Assembly: GCF_002355595.1 (NCBI RefSeq)
Contig: NZ_AP017422.1
Location: 7,630,823-7,694,822, forward strand
Direction of reading: 5' to 3'
Length of the DNA stretch: 64,000 nucleotides
Source: Filimonas lacunae
Lineage (GTDB): Bacteria; Bacteroidota; Bacteroidia; Chitinophagales; Chitinophagaceae
How positions within the stretch are numbered: position 1 is the first letter of the stretch; each line of letters starts with the position of its first letter. This document shows, in pieces, positions 8,519-17,008 of this stretch. Position numbers and translations under genes: made by a program. The notes under the pieces are model-generated. The model saw only the letters and a list, made by a program, of their open reading frames with translations. It ran no database searches and had not been told where the DNA came from.

Positions 8519-9880
8519 TTATGATGCAAGGGGTTTAGACGGTCGAATATACTTCTTAACGTACTTCTGATAAAACTCAGGATAAAACTGGTAAGCGTAT
8601 ATAAATGTATTCCAGATATTTACCCGTAAAAAGCGGCGCAAAATAATCTGAGCTACAGTAAATCCCACGGAATTGGATAACAGGGTGGCATAAGCTGCGC
8701 CCATAGCTCCCCACCTTTTGATAAAGAAATAGTTTAAGGTAAGGTTCATGGTGGCCGTACAAACTACCATGGTAAACGTAAGCCGGGTTTTGCCAATAGA
8801 ATCCAGTATGGTGCCAAATAAGCGGCCATAAGGCATTAACAAACAGCAAAGCAGGGTTACTTTTAATAAGGGAATGCTATCATTATACTTGGCTCCTGCT
8901 AATAAATGAATTACCAGGTCGGTAAATATATACAGCACCAGTAAGCCGGGTATCATTAGGGCCATGGTGGTGCCTACCGACTTCTCATACAGGTATTTGA
9001 TAGATTCTTTTCCGTCTGTTTCAATACGCTTGGCACTTTGTGGAAAAACGATAGTGGCAATAGCACTGGTAGGGATATCTACCAGGTTGGTAATGCGCAC
9101 AGCGATATTAAAAGCGCCGGAAGCTACAGGCGACATTAATGCAGCCAGCATCCATTGATCTAATGTGTTGGATAATTGCGAGCTGATAGAAGTGCCAAAG
9201 GCAAATTTGCCATAATGGAAAAGCTTCTTAATCCACTCTTTCTGAAACCGGAAATTATAGTGGAGGTATGGTTTTACGTAAAAGTAGGCCATCAGCGCTG
9301 CCACACCTGCACACAAAATCTGCACATATACCAAAGCCACCAGGGTAACAGGATATTTGGTAATAAAGCAGATGAGTATAAATACAAAGAAGATACACTG
9401 CCGGGCAAAGTTGGTGGCAAACACTCCATTGAATTTTAGGTTAGCCTGTTCTATGCAATTGGCTTGTGTAACAAAGCCGGTAAATAAAAAAATGATGTTA
9501 TACAAATAGAACATAGGCACCAGTATAGGCGCTTTCCACATGGTAGCCACCATAGGGGCCAGCAACAGGTTGGCAGCTATACATAAGATGGTAAGAACAC
9601 CGCTGATGCTTAAAGAGGCGGTGATAATGTTCTCATGCTCTTCTGCCGGTGAAGAAGAAATAAACCGTACCAGGGCGCTTTGCACCAGCCCGTTCCGTAT
9701 TAATTCCAGTATAACGGTGGTGGTCATAAACAGCGTCCAGATACCATATTCTTCTTTGCTGGGTAATACCCGCACCAGCAGCACAAAACTGGCTGTGCCA
9801 AAAAACACTCCTGAAAAGTTCTGAAGAATGTTCAGAAAGCCTGACTTTAACCAGTAATGATCTTTAGCTTTTGTATTCAT
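8519..9880 (-). CDS. Polysaccharide flippase (Wzx-like, MOP superfamily)
   Basis: A 453-residue integral membrane protein with about 12-14 helices and no soluble domain, matching the polysaccharide transport family of the MOP superfamily. The N-terminus (LKSGFLNILQNFSGVFFGTA) is the usual first-helix region, and the charged C-terminal tail is short. Such proteins move undecaprenyl-linked repeat units across the inner membrane before polymerisation. It sits between an unidentified gene and the fucosyltransferase in the leftward operon and complements the Wzy-like and chain-length proteins of the plus-strand block. Specificity unknown. Confidence 0.85.
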   Translation of the reverse strand: MNTKAKDHYWLKSGFLNILQNFSGVFFGTASFVLLVRVLPSKEEYGIWTLFMTTTVILELIRNGLVQSALVRFISSSPAEEHENIITASLSISGVLTILCIAANLLLAPMVATMWKAPILVPMFYLYNIIFLFTGFVTQANCIEQANLKFNGVFATNFARQCIFFVFILICFITKYPVTLVALVYVQILCAGVAALMAYFYVKPYLHYNFRFQKEWIKKLFHYGKFAFGTSISSQLSNTLDQWMLAALMSPVASGAFNIAVRITNLVDIPTSAIATIVFPQSAKRIETDGKESIKYLYEKSVGTTMALMIPGLLVLYIFTDLVIHLLAGAKYNDSIPLLKVTLLCCLLMPYGRLFGTILDSIGKTRLTFTMVVCTATMNLTLNYFFIKRWGAMGAAYATLLSNSVGFTVAQIILRRFLRVNIWNTFIYAYQFYPEFYQKYVKKYIRPSKPLAS

Positions 9881-9900
9881 ATTTTGTTTGCTGTCTTCTC

Positions 9901-10854
9901 TTACACGTAATACGCTTCCACAAAATTTTGCACATCTTCATCTGTTTTGGCGTGCAAAATTTTAGCTCCTGACAATCGGGGATATAAAATTTCAAAACAC
10001 TTAAAGTGATGCTCAGGTCCTTTTTTAGATAAAATAAGATTGATACCGCCAAAATAACTGGCAAGCGCACAAGTTCCTCCGTGAATGGAAATAAAGTGGC
10101 TGGCATTGGCATATACCATCAATTGAAGATGGTTGAAGTTGCGTGCTTTACCCTTATTCTCTTTCCACAGGTTTTCCATTAATATCACCTCTGGGTACTG
10201 TTTCTCCAGCCACTCATATTCATCCATATCGTAAATATCACTGTTGTCGTTGGTGATATTCTGAGGGCGTGGGCGGTTATAAATAATGGTGTATTTGTGT
10301 TTCAGTTTTTCAATGATAAAGGCCAGCATTTCAATACTAAAAAAGCTGATAGGCGGCCCATCCCACTCCATGTTATACCTGTTGGCCAGAATCAGTACCG
10401 GTTTGTCAAAAACGTAAATGTCATTCTGGTATTGTTGTTTCAATGGCACCTGAATCCACTTGCTCATGTTATAGTTCTGGCTATATAAGATGCGTGGCGT
10501 TTCGTAATTGTAGTTGCCTATAGTGGTGCGAACATCAAACCGTTCTTCATGTTCTTTTGAAAAGAAATAAAGCTCTTTGGTATACTTAGAGGACACGGTT
10601 TTTTGCAAAGTACCATTTTGGTGATGCCAGTAAGCAAAGGGCAACACAAATGCCAGTTCGGGTGTAAACTCACCCTGGAAGTCAATTTCCTTATACGGCT
10701 TTTTAGTAATGTAATCTTTAATCAGGTACTTCCATTGTACCAGTTGACAGTAGTATGTATCTCTGTAAAAATACCTTACATCAATGGGAAGTCTATCGCC
10801 ATAACGTATGCTTACCAGTAAGCTGAGTATTTTGTTTATGAGAGGTGTAAACAT
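9901..10854 (-). CDS. Uncharacterised protein of the polysaccharide locus, possible glycosyltransferase
   Basis: A 317-residue soluble protein I cannot place with confidence. The second half reads like a nucleotide-sugar-binding Rossmann domain: a strand VLILANRYNMEWDG, then YTIIYNRPRP, and near the end SHFISIHGGTCALASYFGG. That glycine-rich block resembles the donor site of GT-B glycosyltransferases, where a loop recognises the phosphate. Its place between a GT2 gene (10 bp away) and the flippase supports a role in polysaccharide assembly. No membrane segment is seen. Function is inferred from context only. Confidence 0.5.
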   Translation of the reverse strand: MFTPLINKILSLLVSIRYGDRLPIDVRYFYRDTYYCQLVQWKYLIKDYITKKPYKEIDFQGEFTPELAFVLPFAYWHHQNGTLQKTVSSKYTKELYFFSKEHEERFDVRTTIGNYNYETPRILYSQNYNMSKWIQVPLKQQYQNDIYVFDKPVLILANRYNMEWDGPPISFFSIEMLAFIIEKLKHKYTIIYNRPRPQNITNDNSDIYDMDEYEWLEKQYPEVILMENLWKENKGKARNFNHLQLMVYANASHFISIHGGTCALASYFGGINLILSKKGPEHHFKCFEILYPRLSGAKILHAKTDEDVQNFVEAYYV

Positions 10855-10864
10855 GAAATATTTT

Positions 10865-11752
10865 TTAGCCCGTTACTTTTTTACCATTAATATATTCTCC
10901 AATCCTGCTTGCATGTACTTTAAACCTGTTTACAAAAGACTGTACAAGACCGCCTTCTGCTTTTAACCTGCGCGACGAGGTAAATACCACAGCCCGGGGG
11001 TGGGTTACCAGTTTCAGTACTCCTTTTGTTTTGAGGTTCAGCGCCATTCTGCCGTCTTCTGCCTCATCAACAAAATAATCACTGCCGGCGGCGTTGTCAA
11101 ATTTTCTAACATTTTTTACATTAAAGCCACCAGTAGTTCTACCGGTTTCTGTGATAAAGCCCATGTCAAAACCTAATACATTCAAATGCTCCCGTTTAGA
11201 CTTACGTAAACGAACAAGTATGCCTGTTATTTTTTCGTAAACAAAAAACAGGAATCGGCCGTCACCTGCAGAAGGTACAAATGCATATCGGCCATATACG
11301 CCAACTACATTGCTGCTATTGTCCATGGGTTTTACCATCAGGTCAACCCAGTCCGGAGGATAAAACGTATCAGAGTCTGCACAAAGATGATATTTACCCC
11401 GGGCCTTTTCCAACCCCATCTGGCGGGCAAAGGAGGTGCCCTGTTCCGGTTGAAAAAAGCTTCTGACACCCAGTTCGTCTAATACCTTTTGTGTATTATC
11501 GGTGGAGTTGTTATTGATCACCACTATTTCAATACTATACTTACTGCGTGATGCGCTTAAGGAAGACAGGGTTCTGAATATATTATCCTGTTCATTCCAG
11601 GCAGGAATCATAATAGATACATCAGGCTGCTCTGGTTTGTATGCCGCAAGCTGATTTTGAAGGTGAAGAATTTCTTCCCTTGTTAAGTCTGCATATTTTT
11701 TCCCCGGATACAAATGAGGTTTAATCCATCCAGGTAAGGCAAAAACTGACAT
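10865..11752 (-). CDS. GT2 family glycosyltransferase
   Basis: A 295-residue GT-A glycosyltransferase. The catalytic fold starts with VSIMIPAWNEQDN (45-57), then IEIVVINNNSTDNT (74-87), and the metal-binding DSD (126-128). A DEAEDGRMALNL segment supplies the likely catalytic acid. About 40 residues before the fold are family-untypical and contain no membrane helix. It is encoded between two related GT2-type genes and the unidentified protein in the leftward block, with only 5 bp to the gene before it. It probably adds one sugar to the lipid-linked repeat unit; donor unknown. Confidence 0.85.
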   Translation of the reverse strand: MSVFALPGWIKPHLYPGKKYADLTREEILHLQNQLAAYKPEQPDVSIMIPAWNEQDNIFRTLSSLSASRSKYSIEIVVINNNSTDNTQKVLDELGVRSFFQPEQGTSFARQMGLEKARGKYHLCADSDTFYPPDWVDLMVKPMDNSSNVVGVYGRYAFVPSAGDGRFLFFVYEKITGILVRLRKSKREHLNVLGFDMGFITETGRTTGGFNVKNVRKFDNAAGSDYFVDEAEDGRMALNLKTKGVLKLVTHPRAVVFTSSRRLKAEGGLVQSFVNRFKVHASRIGEYINGKKVTG

Positions 11753-11757
11753 AAGTT

Positions 11758-12540
11758 TTATAATTTAACCAGGTAATAGTTGATGTTGAACTTAACGTGC
11801 CGGAACACATGTCTAACGAAACTAATAAACACATTTGTCGAATTCTTATAGGAACGTCTATGCATAGTGCTTGGTTCATCGCTTGAGTTCCTTTGTTCAA
11901 ATAAAGTGGTGAAATCATCGTAGAACAAGCCCCGGGCTTTGTTCTTTAAAAACGACATCATCATTTTATACTCTGTAACATCTCCTTTCACACCTTCCTT
12001 ATATCTGCCAAACTTGTTGAAAAAGTTACTTCTTCTCAAGTGCGGATGATCGCTATAGAAATAGAACTTCCGGTAAGTATTAAAAATAGCTAATGGCTTA
12101 AACCGCATTTCGCTAAACCCATTTTTAAAAGGCTTTAACGAAGGATATCTAAAATAAGCATAAAATCTTACCACGTCAAGCGAAGCATCGTCTTCCATAA
12201 ATTGCCAGGCATCCAGTAAGCGGCCAGAAAACAACGATGAGGGTACAAAGTCTTCCTGCACATAAACAGTATAGGGGGTACGTACTGCATCCTGCCCTTT
12301 ATTAATATTATTGCCCAGTCCGCTGTTTTTAGCAGCAGTAACAAGCGTAAACGGATACGTTTTTGTTAGTTCAGCGATGTAGGCCAGATGTTCTGACTGG
12401 CTACCGTCGTCAGAAACAACAATGGCTTCAAAAGAAACCTGTAATTGCCGGAAAGTGGCAAGAAGTCTTTCCAGCGAACTGCTTCTGTTATAGTGGGTTA
12501 TCAGCAGCGTAATGTCTTTAAAGTGTTGGGGTGCGGTCAT
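11758..12540 (-). CDS. GT2-like glycosyltransferase, tandem paralogue A
   Basis: A 260-residue protein with the start of a GT-A fold: LLITHYNRSSSLERLL, then AIVVSDDGS, then YVQEDFVP in the place of the DxD motif. It is clearly a paralogue of the next gene upstream on this strand: both share HYNRS, VSDDGS, KNxGLGNNxNKG, YVQEDFVP, YSDHPHL, FGRY and NSSDEPST in the same order. The start ATG overlaps the paralogue's stop by one base, so translation is probably coupled. It likely adds a sugar to the polysaccharide; donor not predictable. Confidence 0.78.
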   Translation of the reverse strand: MTAPQHFKDITLLITHYNRSSSLERLLATFRQLQVSFEAIVVSDDGSQSEHLAYIAELTKTYPFTLVTAAKNSGLGNNINKGQDAVRTPYTVYVQEDFVPSSLFSGRLLDAWQFMEDDASLDVVRFYAYFRYPSLKPFKNGFSEMRFKPLAIFNTYRKFYFYSDHPHLRRSNFFNKFGRYKEGVKGDVTEYKMMMSFLKNKARGLFYDDFTTLFEQRNSSDEPSTMHRRSYKNSTNVFISFVRHVFRHVKFNINYYLVKL

Positions 12541-13325
12541 TATTTATGGGCAATATATTCTTTAGTAAGTTTTGCTGTTTTATACTGCAGGTATAATTGG
12601 CGTAAAAATAAAACGGGAAGCGTTTTTTTGTTCTGCCATTGCGTACGAAATGCAGCAGTACTGGGTTCGTCAGAACTGTTCATTTGATCAAACAGACTGG
12701 TGAAATCCCTATAGTAAATACCTTTTCCTTTGTTTTTCACAAAAGAGATGCACATGCTGTGTTCGGTTACATCCGAATTACAATTTTCTCTGTATCGTCC
12801 GAATTTTTCTAAAAAATTGCGACGTTTCAGGTGTGGGTGATCGCTATAGCTGAAAAACTTCATATGCCCGGGATACCATATTTTAAAACGCATCAGGTCA
12901 AAACCTTTTTTATACGGCGTCAGATACGGGAAAAGCTGGTAAGCATAAAAGCGAGCTATATCAATACTTTCATCTTCCTCCATGAATGCCAGTGCATCTG
13001 AAAAGTGCGCCGGAAAAACAGGCTTAGGCACAAAGTCTTCCTGTACATACAGTGTGTAAGGCGTTTTTACTGCATCATGCCCTTTGTTATTGTTATTACC
13101 CAGCCCCTTGTTTTTAGGTACGGTAAGCAGGGTAAATGTGTAGGAATTCTGTAGCGATTTTATCACATCAAGATGCTCTGGTTTGCTACCATCATCACTC
13201 ACTATAATTTCTCCAAAACGGCAATTGAGTTCAGCAAAAGCTTTTAAAAGTCTTGCCAGTGAAGCACTTCTGTTATAGTGCGTAATCAATAGCGTTACTT
13301 TTTCATAGAAAACAGGTGCAGACAT
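12540..13325 (-). CDS. GT2-like glycosyltransferase, tandem paralogue B
   Basis: A 261-residue GT-A type protein and the first gene of the leftward polysaccharide operon. Motifs in order: LLITHYNRSASL, EIIVSDDGS, LYVQEDFVP, SYSDHPHLKRRNF and NSSDEPST. It is a tandem duplicate of the following gene and differs from it mostly in the last 40 residues, the part that often decides acceptor choice. Its stop shares one base with the start of the paralogue. A 123-bp gap separates it from the regulatory cassette on the same strand. Confidence 0.78.
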   Translation of the reverse strand: MSAPVFYEKVTLLITHYNRSASLARLLKAFAELNCRFGEIIVSDDGSKPEHLDVIKSLQNSYTFTLLTVPKNKGLGNNNNKGHDAVKTPYTLYVQEDFVPKPVFPAHFSDALAFMEEDESIDIARFYAYQLFPYLTPYKKGFDLMRFKIWYPGHMKFFSYSDHPHLKRRNFLEKFGRYRENCNSDVTEHSMCISFVKNKGKGIYYRDFTSLFDQMNSSDEPSTAAFRTQWQNKKTLPVLFLRQLYLQYKTAKLTKEYIAHK

Positions 13326-13448
13326 CGAGCTACTTTAACGGTTAAAAACTAATCAGTTCCCTGTAAAATTAAGCCAATAAGGATTTGGATATTTATACCG
13401 GAATTTTATAATGCTTATTTAAGTTATTAAGGCATTCTAAATATCCTT

Positions 13449-14012
13449 CTACTGGTATTCTACAGTGGCTGTGAAAATATTTTGCTGAGTACCAGCATCG
13501 TAAAGATAGGTAAATATTTTGCTTGAGAGGGTAATCATCAGCAGCCCGTAATGCTCGTGAAGCGTATTGATATCGAAGGTGTTACCGGTATTCTGCCAGG
13601 CTTCAAATATTGCCTGCCCCTCCGCAGTAAGCTGCAGATGCAGCACGTTTAAATCATCTTTATAAATAACATGACGTGTGTTCAGCAGCGATGCCGCCAA
13701 AGGCCATTGAAGGCTGGTGTTTTGGGCTGTACAGCTGAAATGCAATGGCGGGCATTGGTCACGACGTATAATGGTAAGGTACTGGGGATACAACGTGATC
13801 AGCAATTCTGTGGCATCCTGTTCTGCATGTTTAATAGTGTTGGTAAGCAGTTCAGACAGGATGGTTTTGCAATAAAACAGTAAAGAAGGGCTGTGCGTGT
13901 ACAATGGTGGTAGATGCTGTTCAATAAAAGACAGCACTTCCTCCAGGTAAGTGGGAAGGTGTTTTAGGTACGAAACGGGGAAAATATGTGTATGTAATGG
14001 CTGTTCAGACAC
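13449..14012 (-). CDS. HATPase-like (anti-sigma/RsbW-type) protein with degenerate G1 box
   Basis: A 187-residue protein resembling GHKL ATPases of partner-switching systems. The N box is seen at ILSELLTNTIKHA (51-63) with Glu54 and Asn58. A G2-like block HYGLLMI lies near the C-terminus. The DxGxG box expected between them is not visible: the corresponding strand reads YLTIIRRDQ. ATP binding may therefore be altered. RsbW-type kinases phosphorylate a STAS antagonist and bind a target; the STAS gene is directly upstream. Start is GTG at 14012, overlapping the STAS stop (TAGTG), so the two are likely translated together. Confidence 0.65.
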   Translation of the reverse strand: MSEQPLHTHIFPVSYLKHLPTYLEEVLSFIEQHLPPLYTHSPSLLFYCKTILSELLTNTIKHAEQDATELLITLYPQYLTIIRRDQCPPLHFSCTAQNTSLQWPLAASLLNTRHVIYKDDLNVLHLQLTAEGQAIFEAWQNTGNTFDINTLHEHYGLLMITLSSKIFTYLYDAGTQQNIFTATVEYQ

Positions 14013-14350
14013 TACTGTTGTTTTTGGGTGGCTTCATCAAAGCTGTTGTAAATAGAAAACACCTTGTCTATGCGTATCAGGTGCATTAAGTTGTAAATGT
14101 CTTTCTGCAATGAGATTAAAGCAATATCGGCCTGTTTGGCTATTGCATATTTGAGACAGGAAACCAGCGCGCCCAGGAAAGAGCTGTCTATATAGGTAAC
14201 TTTTTCAAAGCTGATAACCATGTGCTTTTCGCCTGCATCCAATAGCTGCGTTATTGCAGTTTTAAAGGCTTCAGCATTGTTCAGGCCTGCTTCCGCTATT
14301 TGTATAGTAACCAGTAAATGTCCATTCTTTTCTTCTGTAGCTATTATCAT
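14012..14350 (-). CDS. STAS domain anti-sigma factor antagonist
   Basis: A 112-residue single STAS domain (counted from the ATG at 14350). The phosphorylation loop reads YIDSSFLGAL with Ser56 and Ser57 as candidate acceptor residues, matching the DSSxLG pattern of SpoIIAA/RsbV. An upstream ATG at 14386 in the same frame would overlap the phosphatase gene by 31 bp; the later start leaves a 5-bp gap and gives the normal domain length. In partner switching the unphosphorylated antagonist captures the HATPase-type partner, and the SpoIIE phosphatase next door would restore the unphosphorylated state. Confidence 0.85.
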   Translation of the reverse strand: MIIATEEKNGHLLVTIQIAEAGLNNAEAFKTAITQLLDAGEKHMVISFEKVTYIDSSFLGALVSCLKYAIAKQADIALISLQKDIYNLMHLIRIDKVFSIYNSFDEATQKQQ

Positions 14351-14355
14351 ATGGG

Positions 14356-15498
14356 TTATTTTTTCTGTATAAATATGAGACTGCAATCATCCACCTGCGC
14401 TTCTTCTGTAAAGCGTTTGGCAAAAGCTGTCTTCATAAATAAAAAGCTGTTTTCACGTGCCAGTGTAGGGGTAATCAATTCAACAAAGGCATTGTAATTA
14501 CTGTGTTTTCCTTGTGCATCCCTGAAATCTGTCATCCCGTCGCTGAAAATAAGCAGTATGTCGTTAGGTTGCAGCTCAATCAATTGCTCTTCATACCTGC
14601 CGTCTTTCATCAACCCCGGCAATAGCCCGCTGGAGCTTACCTGGTCAGCTTTTTGAGAAGCATGATGATAATGCAATAGGGGCAAATCTCCTGCACCCGC
14701 ATATTTAATGCTGCCATTCTCATTGTCTATCATTAGCAAAGACAGGCTGGATAACACATCATGCAGCACTTCATCGTAGCAGATAACATTGTTTATTTTT
14801 TCCAGGATGCGTGCGGGTGAAAACACCTGGTCCATAATACATATCCTGATGGCAGAGCGTACATAACTCAAAAAGCCAAAGCTAAAAAACCAGGCCTGCC
14901 ATTTTTTGCCCATCACATCACCTAGCACCAAAAAGGTATAACGTTCATTAATACCTATAAAGTCAATAAAATCACCACCGGGATAGTTTTGAAAAGGCTG
15001 GTGCCAGAAGTTGGTATAAAAGCCTTTTAGTTGAGGAGGAGCAGCGGGTACTGATTTTATATTCAGTGCGTGCGCAGCTTTCTTCAACTCTTCTGTATTC
15101 AGCTCCTGGGTTTTATGTACGGTGTGTATAATGTTGTCTATTTTAGACGTAAGCACCGGAAAAGGCGTTTGTTTATCAATGAAATCAACGGCTTGCATGC
15201 CCAGGCCCTCCATCACCATGCCATCGCTGGAATGGGCTGTAAGAAATACAAAAGGGATATGAGAATACCGTTTGTTGGTTAATAGCTGCTGCCGGAAATC
15301 AAAGCCATTCATGCCGGGCATTTCATAATCCGACAAAATCAACTCCGGCACCTGGTGTTCTAATAAATGAAGTGCTGCGCTGGGCGAGTTTGCCAGCATG
15401 CAGTCATAGCCAGCCCTGCTGAAATGCTTATCCAGCAGCTTTAGAAATAACTCGTTGTCTTCTACAATGAGTATTTTCTTAACGGGTACGCTTGCCAT
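14356..15498 (-). CDS. Response regulator with SpoIIE/PP2C-type phosphatase output
   Basis: A 380-residue two-domain regulator. The receiver (1-125) has the acidic pair Glu13/Asp14, phospho-acceptor Asp57 (ILSDYEMPG), Thr87 and Lys109, so it looks active. The C-terminal SpoIIE domain (about 160-380) carries the metal-binding aspartates in PGGDFIDF, LGDVMGKKW, FSDGMTD and VDDCSLI. Such proteins dephosphorylate a STAS protein in response to a sensor kinase. No histidine kinase is encoded nearby, so the input is from elsewhere. It lies between the membrane protein gene (20-bp overlap) and the STAS gene. Confidence 0.88.
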   Translation of the reverse strand: MASVPVKKILIVEDNELFLKLLDKHFSRAGYDCMLANSPSAALHLLEHQVPELILSDYEMPGMNGFDFRQQLLTNKRYSHIPFVFLTAHSSDGMVMEGLGMQAVDFIDKQTPFPVLTSKIDNIIHTVHKTQELNTEELKKAAHALNIKSVPAAPPQLKGFYTNFWHQPFQNYPGGDFIDFIGINERYTFLVLGDVMGKKWQAWFFSFGFLSYVRSAIRICIMDQVFSPARILEKINNVICYDEVLHDVLSSLSLLMIDNENGSIKYAGAGDLPLLHYHHASQKADQVSSSGLLPGLMKDGRYEEQLIELQPNDILLIFSDGMTDFRDAQGKHSNYNAFVELITPTLARENSFLFMKTAFAKRFTEEAQVDDCSLIFIQKK

Positions 15499-16030
15499 TT
15501 TTATTGTTCTTAAATACGTTTATCAAAATATATACGCCACACAGCACAATCAGCAATGCAATCACATCCATGAGTGTAACTCCGTCATCCGGCGTAAAAT
15601 AAAACAGGGTAAACATCTCAAAATAAGGCGGGGCGGGCATTATAATCATACCCATGCCCAGCACAATCATAGTGGCTGCAATCAGCGCCAGCACTACTTT
15701 GCTTAGTAACGATTTCTTTATATACGCATTGGAAATATTACTATCCACCGGATGTGTGGTAAGCAGTAAACTTAAATTGTCCAGGATTTCTTCACGCGAT
15801 AAGTCCGGATTATCCAGCTGCCGAAAGGCTTTCAGCGACTCTTTCTGTTGCGGGGTGTTATCTACAGCTGTGTTGAACTTTTCCTGTAGCGATTGAATAG
15901 TATCACTGTCAAGTTCTGTACTGGACAGTAGGGAAATGAGCTCATCCAGCTTCTGATTTATTTCAGAAGAGCTGTTGTTGACTTTTTGAAGGTCAAAAAT
16001 TTGTTGCTCTATACCTTTCTTTGTGCCCAA
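15479..16030 (-). CDS. Uncharacterised membrane protein of the partner-switching cassette
   Basis: A 183-residue protein, first gene of the regulatory cassette. The first 105 residues are polar and helical with coiled-coil character, followed by two membrane helices (about 109-131 and 153-173) and a basic tail. The only start available is TTG at 16030; an in-frame stop lies just upstream and no ATG is found. The 3' end overlaps the phosphatase gene by 20 bp. No family recognised. It may anchor or tune the switch at the inner membrane (inference). Confidence 0.65.
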   Translation of the reverse strand: MGTKKGIEQQIFDLQKVNNSSSEINQKLDELISLLSSTELDSDTIQSLQEKFNTAVDNTPQQKESLKAFRQLDNPDLSREEILDNLSLLLTTHPVDSNISNAYIKKSLLSKVVLALIAATMIVLGMGMIIMPAPPYFEMFTLFYFTPDDGVTLMDVIALLIVLCGVYILINVFKNNKNGKRTR

Positions 16031-16086
16031 GTTTAAATACTTTCACTTATCAAAGTAACTGAATTATTACATGTAAGTTTTGTTCT

Positions 16087-17001
16087 ATGCCCTCTGTTTC
16101 TGTTATTACAGTGAATTTTAATCAGCCTGAGGTGACAGAAGCATTACTCGCTTCTATCAGGCTCAAAAATACCTTTAAGTTACTTGATATCATTGTAGTA
16201 GACAATGGTAGTACCGCTAATCCCGTACCAAAGTGGCAAATTGAATACCCGGATATTCAATTTATAAGGTCTGATAAAAACCTGGGGTTTGCCGGAGGTA
16301 ACAACCTAGCTATTTTGCAGGCTAAAGGGGACTATCTCTTTTTTGTAAACAATGACACCATTTTTACAGAAGGCCTGGTAGAGACGCTTGTTGGTACACT
16401 GCAAACACATGAGCAGGTGGCTATGGTGTCACCCAAAATCCATTATTTTCAACAGCCGGGATTGCTACAATACGCAGGGTTTACCGAAATGAACTACTAT
16501 ACAGCACGCAATGCTTGTATAGGCCAGTTTGAAGAAGACAAAGGGCAGTATGATAATGCTACCGGCGAAACAGGGTTTGCGCATGGGGCTGCTATGATGG
16601 TAAAGCGCACGGCTATTGAAAAGGTGGGAGTGATGCTGGACAGCTTTTTCCTGTATTATGAAGAAATGGACTGGTGTGCCCGTATGAAGCAAGCTGGTTA
16701 TAGTATATGGGTAAATACCAGCGCTCTTATATATCATAAAGAATCGGTAAGTGTAGGTGCTAAAAGTGCCTTGAAAGAATATTTTATGAATCGCAATCGC
16801 CTGTTGTTTATCAGGCGCAATGGCAGCTTTATACAACGCAGTTTTTTTTGGATATATTTTCTACTGGTGGTAACACCCCGTAATATATTAAGCTACCTGA
16901 AAGATAAAAAGCCGGGCTTTATAAAAGTGTTGGGAAAAGCCATCTGGTGGAATTGTACCAATCATATCAATAGTCATAAACTGGGTTATCCCGTTAAGTA
17001 A
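16087..17001 (+). CDS. GT2 family glycosyltransferase (rhamnosyltransferase-like)
   Basis: A 304-residue GT-A enzyme. SVITVNFNQPEVTEALL (4-20) opens the fold, VVDNGS follows, and the metal-binding block is FVNNDT. The C-terminal half has GAAMMVKR and YEEMDWCARM, the pattern of WbbL/RfbF-like rhamnosyltransferases. No membrane helix is obvious apart from a hydrophobic stretch near 255-270. It is 7 bp upstream of another glycosyltransferase and is divergent from the regulatory cassette, with a 56-bp region between them. Rhamnose as donor is possible but not shown. Confidence 0.85.
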   Translation: MPSVSVITVNFNQPEVTEALLASIRLKNTFKLLDIIVVDNGSTANPVPKWQIEYPDIQFIRSDKNLGFAGGNNLAILQAKGDYLFFVNNDTIFTEGLVETLVGTLQTHEQVAMVSPKIHYFQQPGLLQYAGFTEMNYYTARNACIGQFEEDKGQYDNATGETGFAHGAAMMVKRTAIEKVGVMLDSFFLYYEEMDWCARMKQAGYSIWVNTSALIYHKESVSVGAKSALKEYFMNRNRLLFIRRNGSFIQRSFFWIYFLLVVTPRNILSYLKDKKPGFIKVLGKAIWWNCTNHINSHKLGYPVK

Positions 17002-17008
17002 TAAAATC

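Noticed and set aside
13326-13448. Regulatory element between the regulatory cassette and the leftward polysaccharide operon
   Set aside because: A/T-rich with partial inverted repeats, but no consensus promoter or clear terminator could be found.
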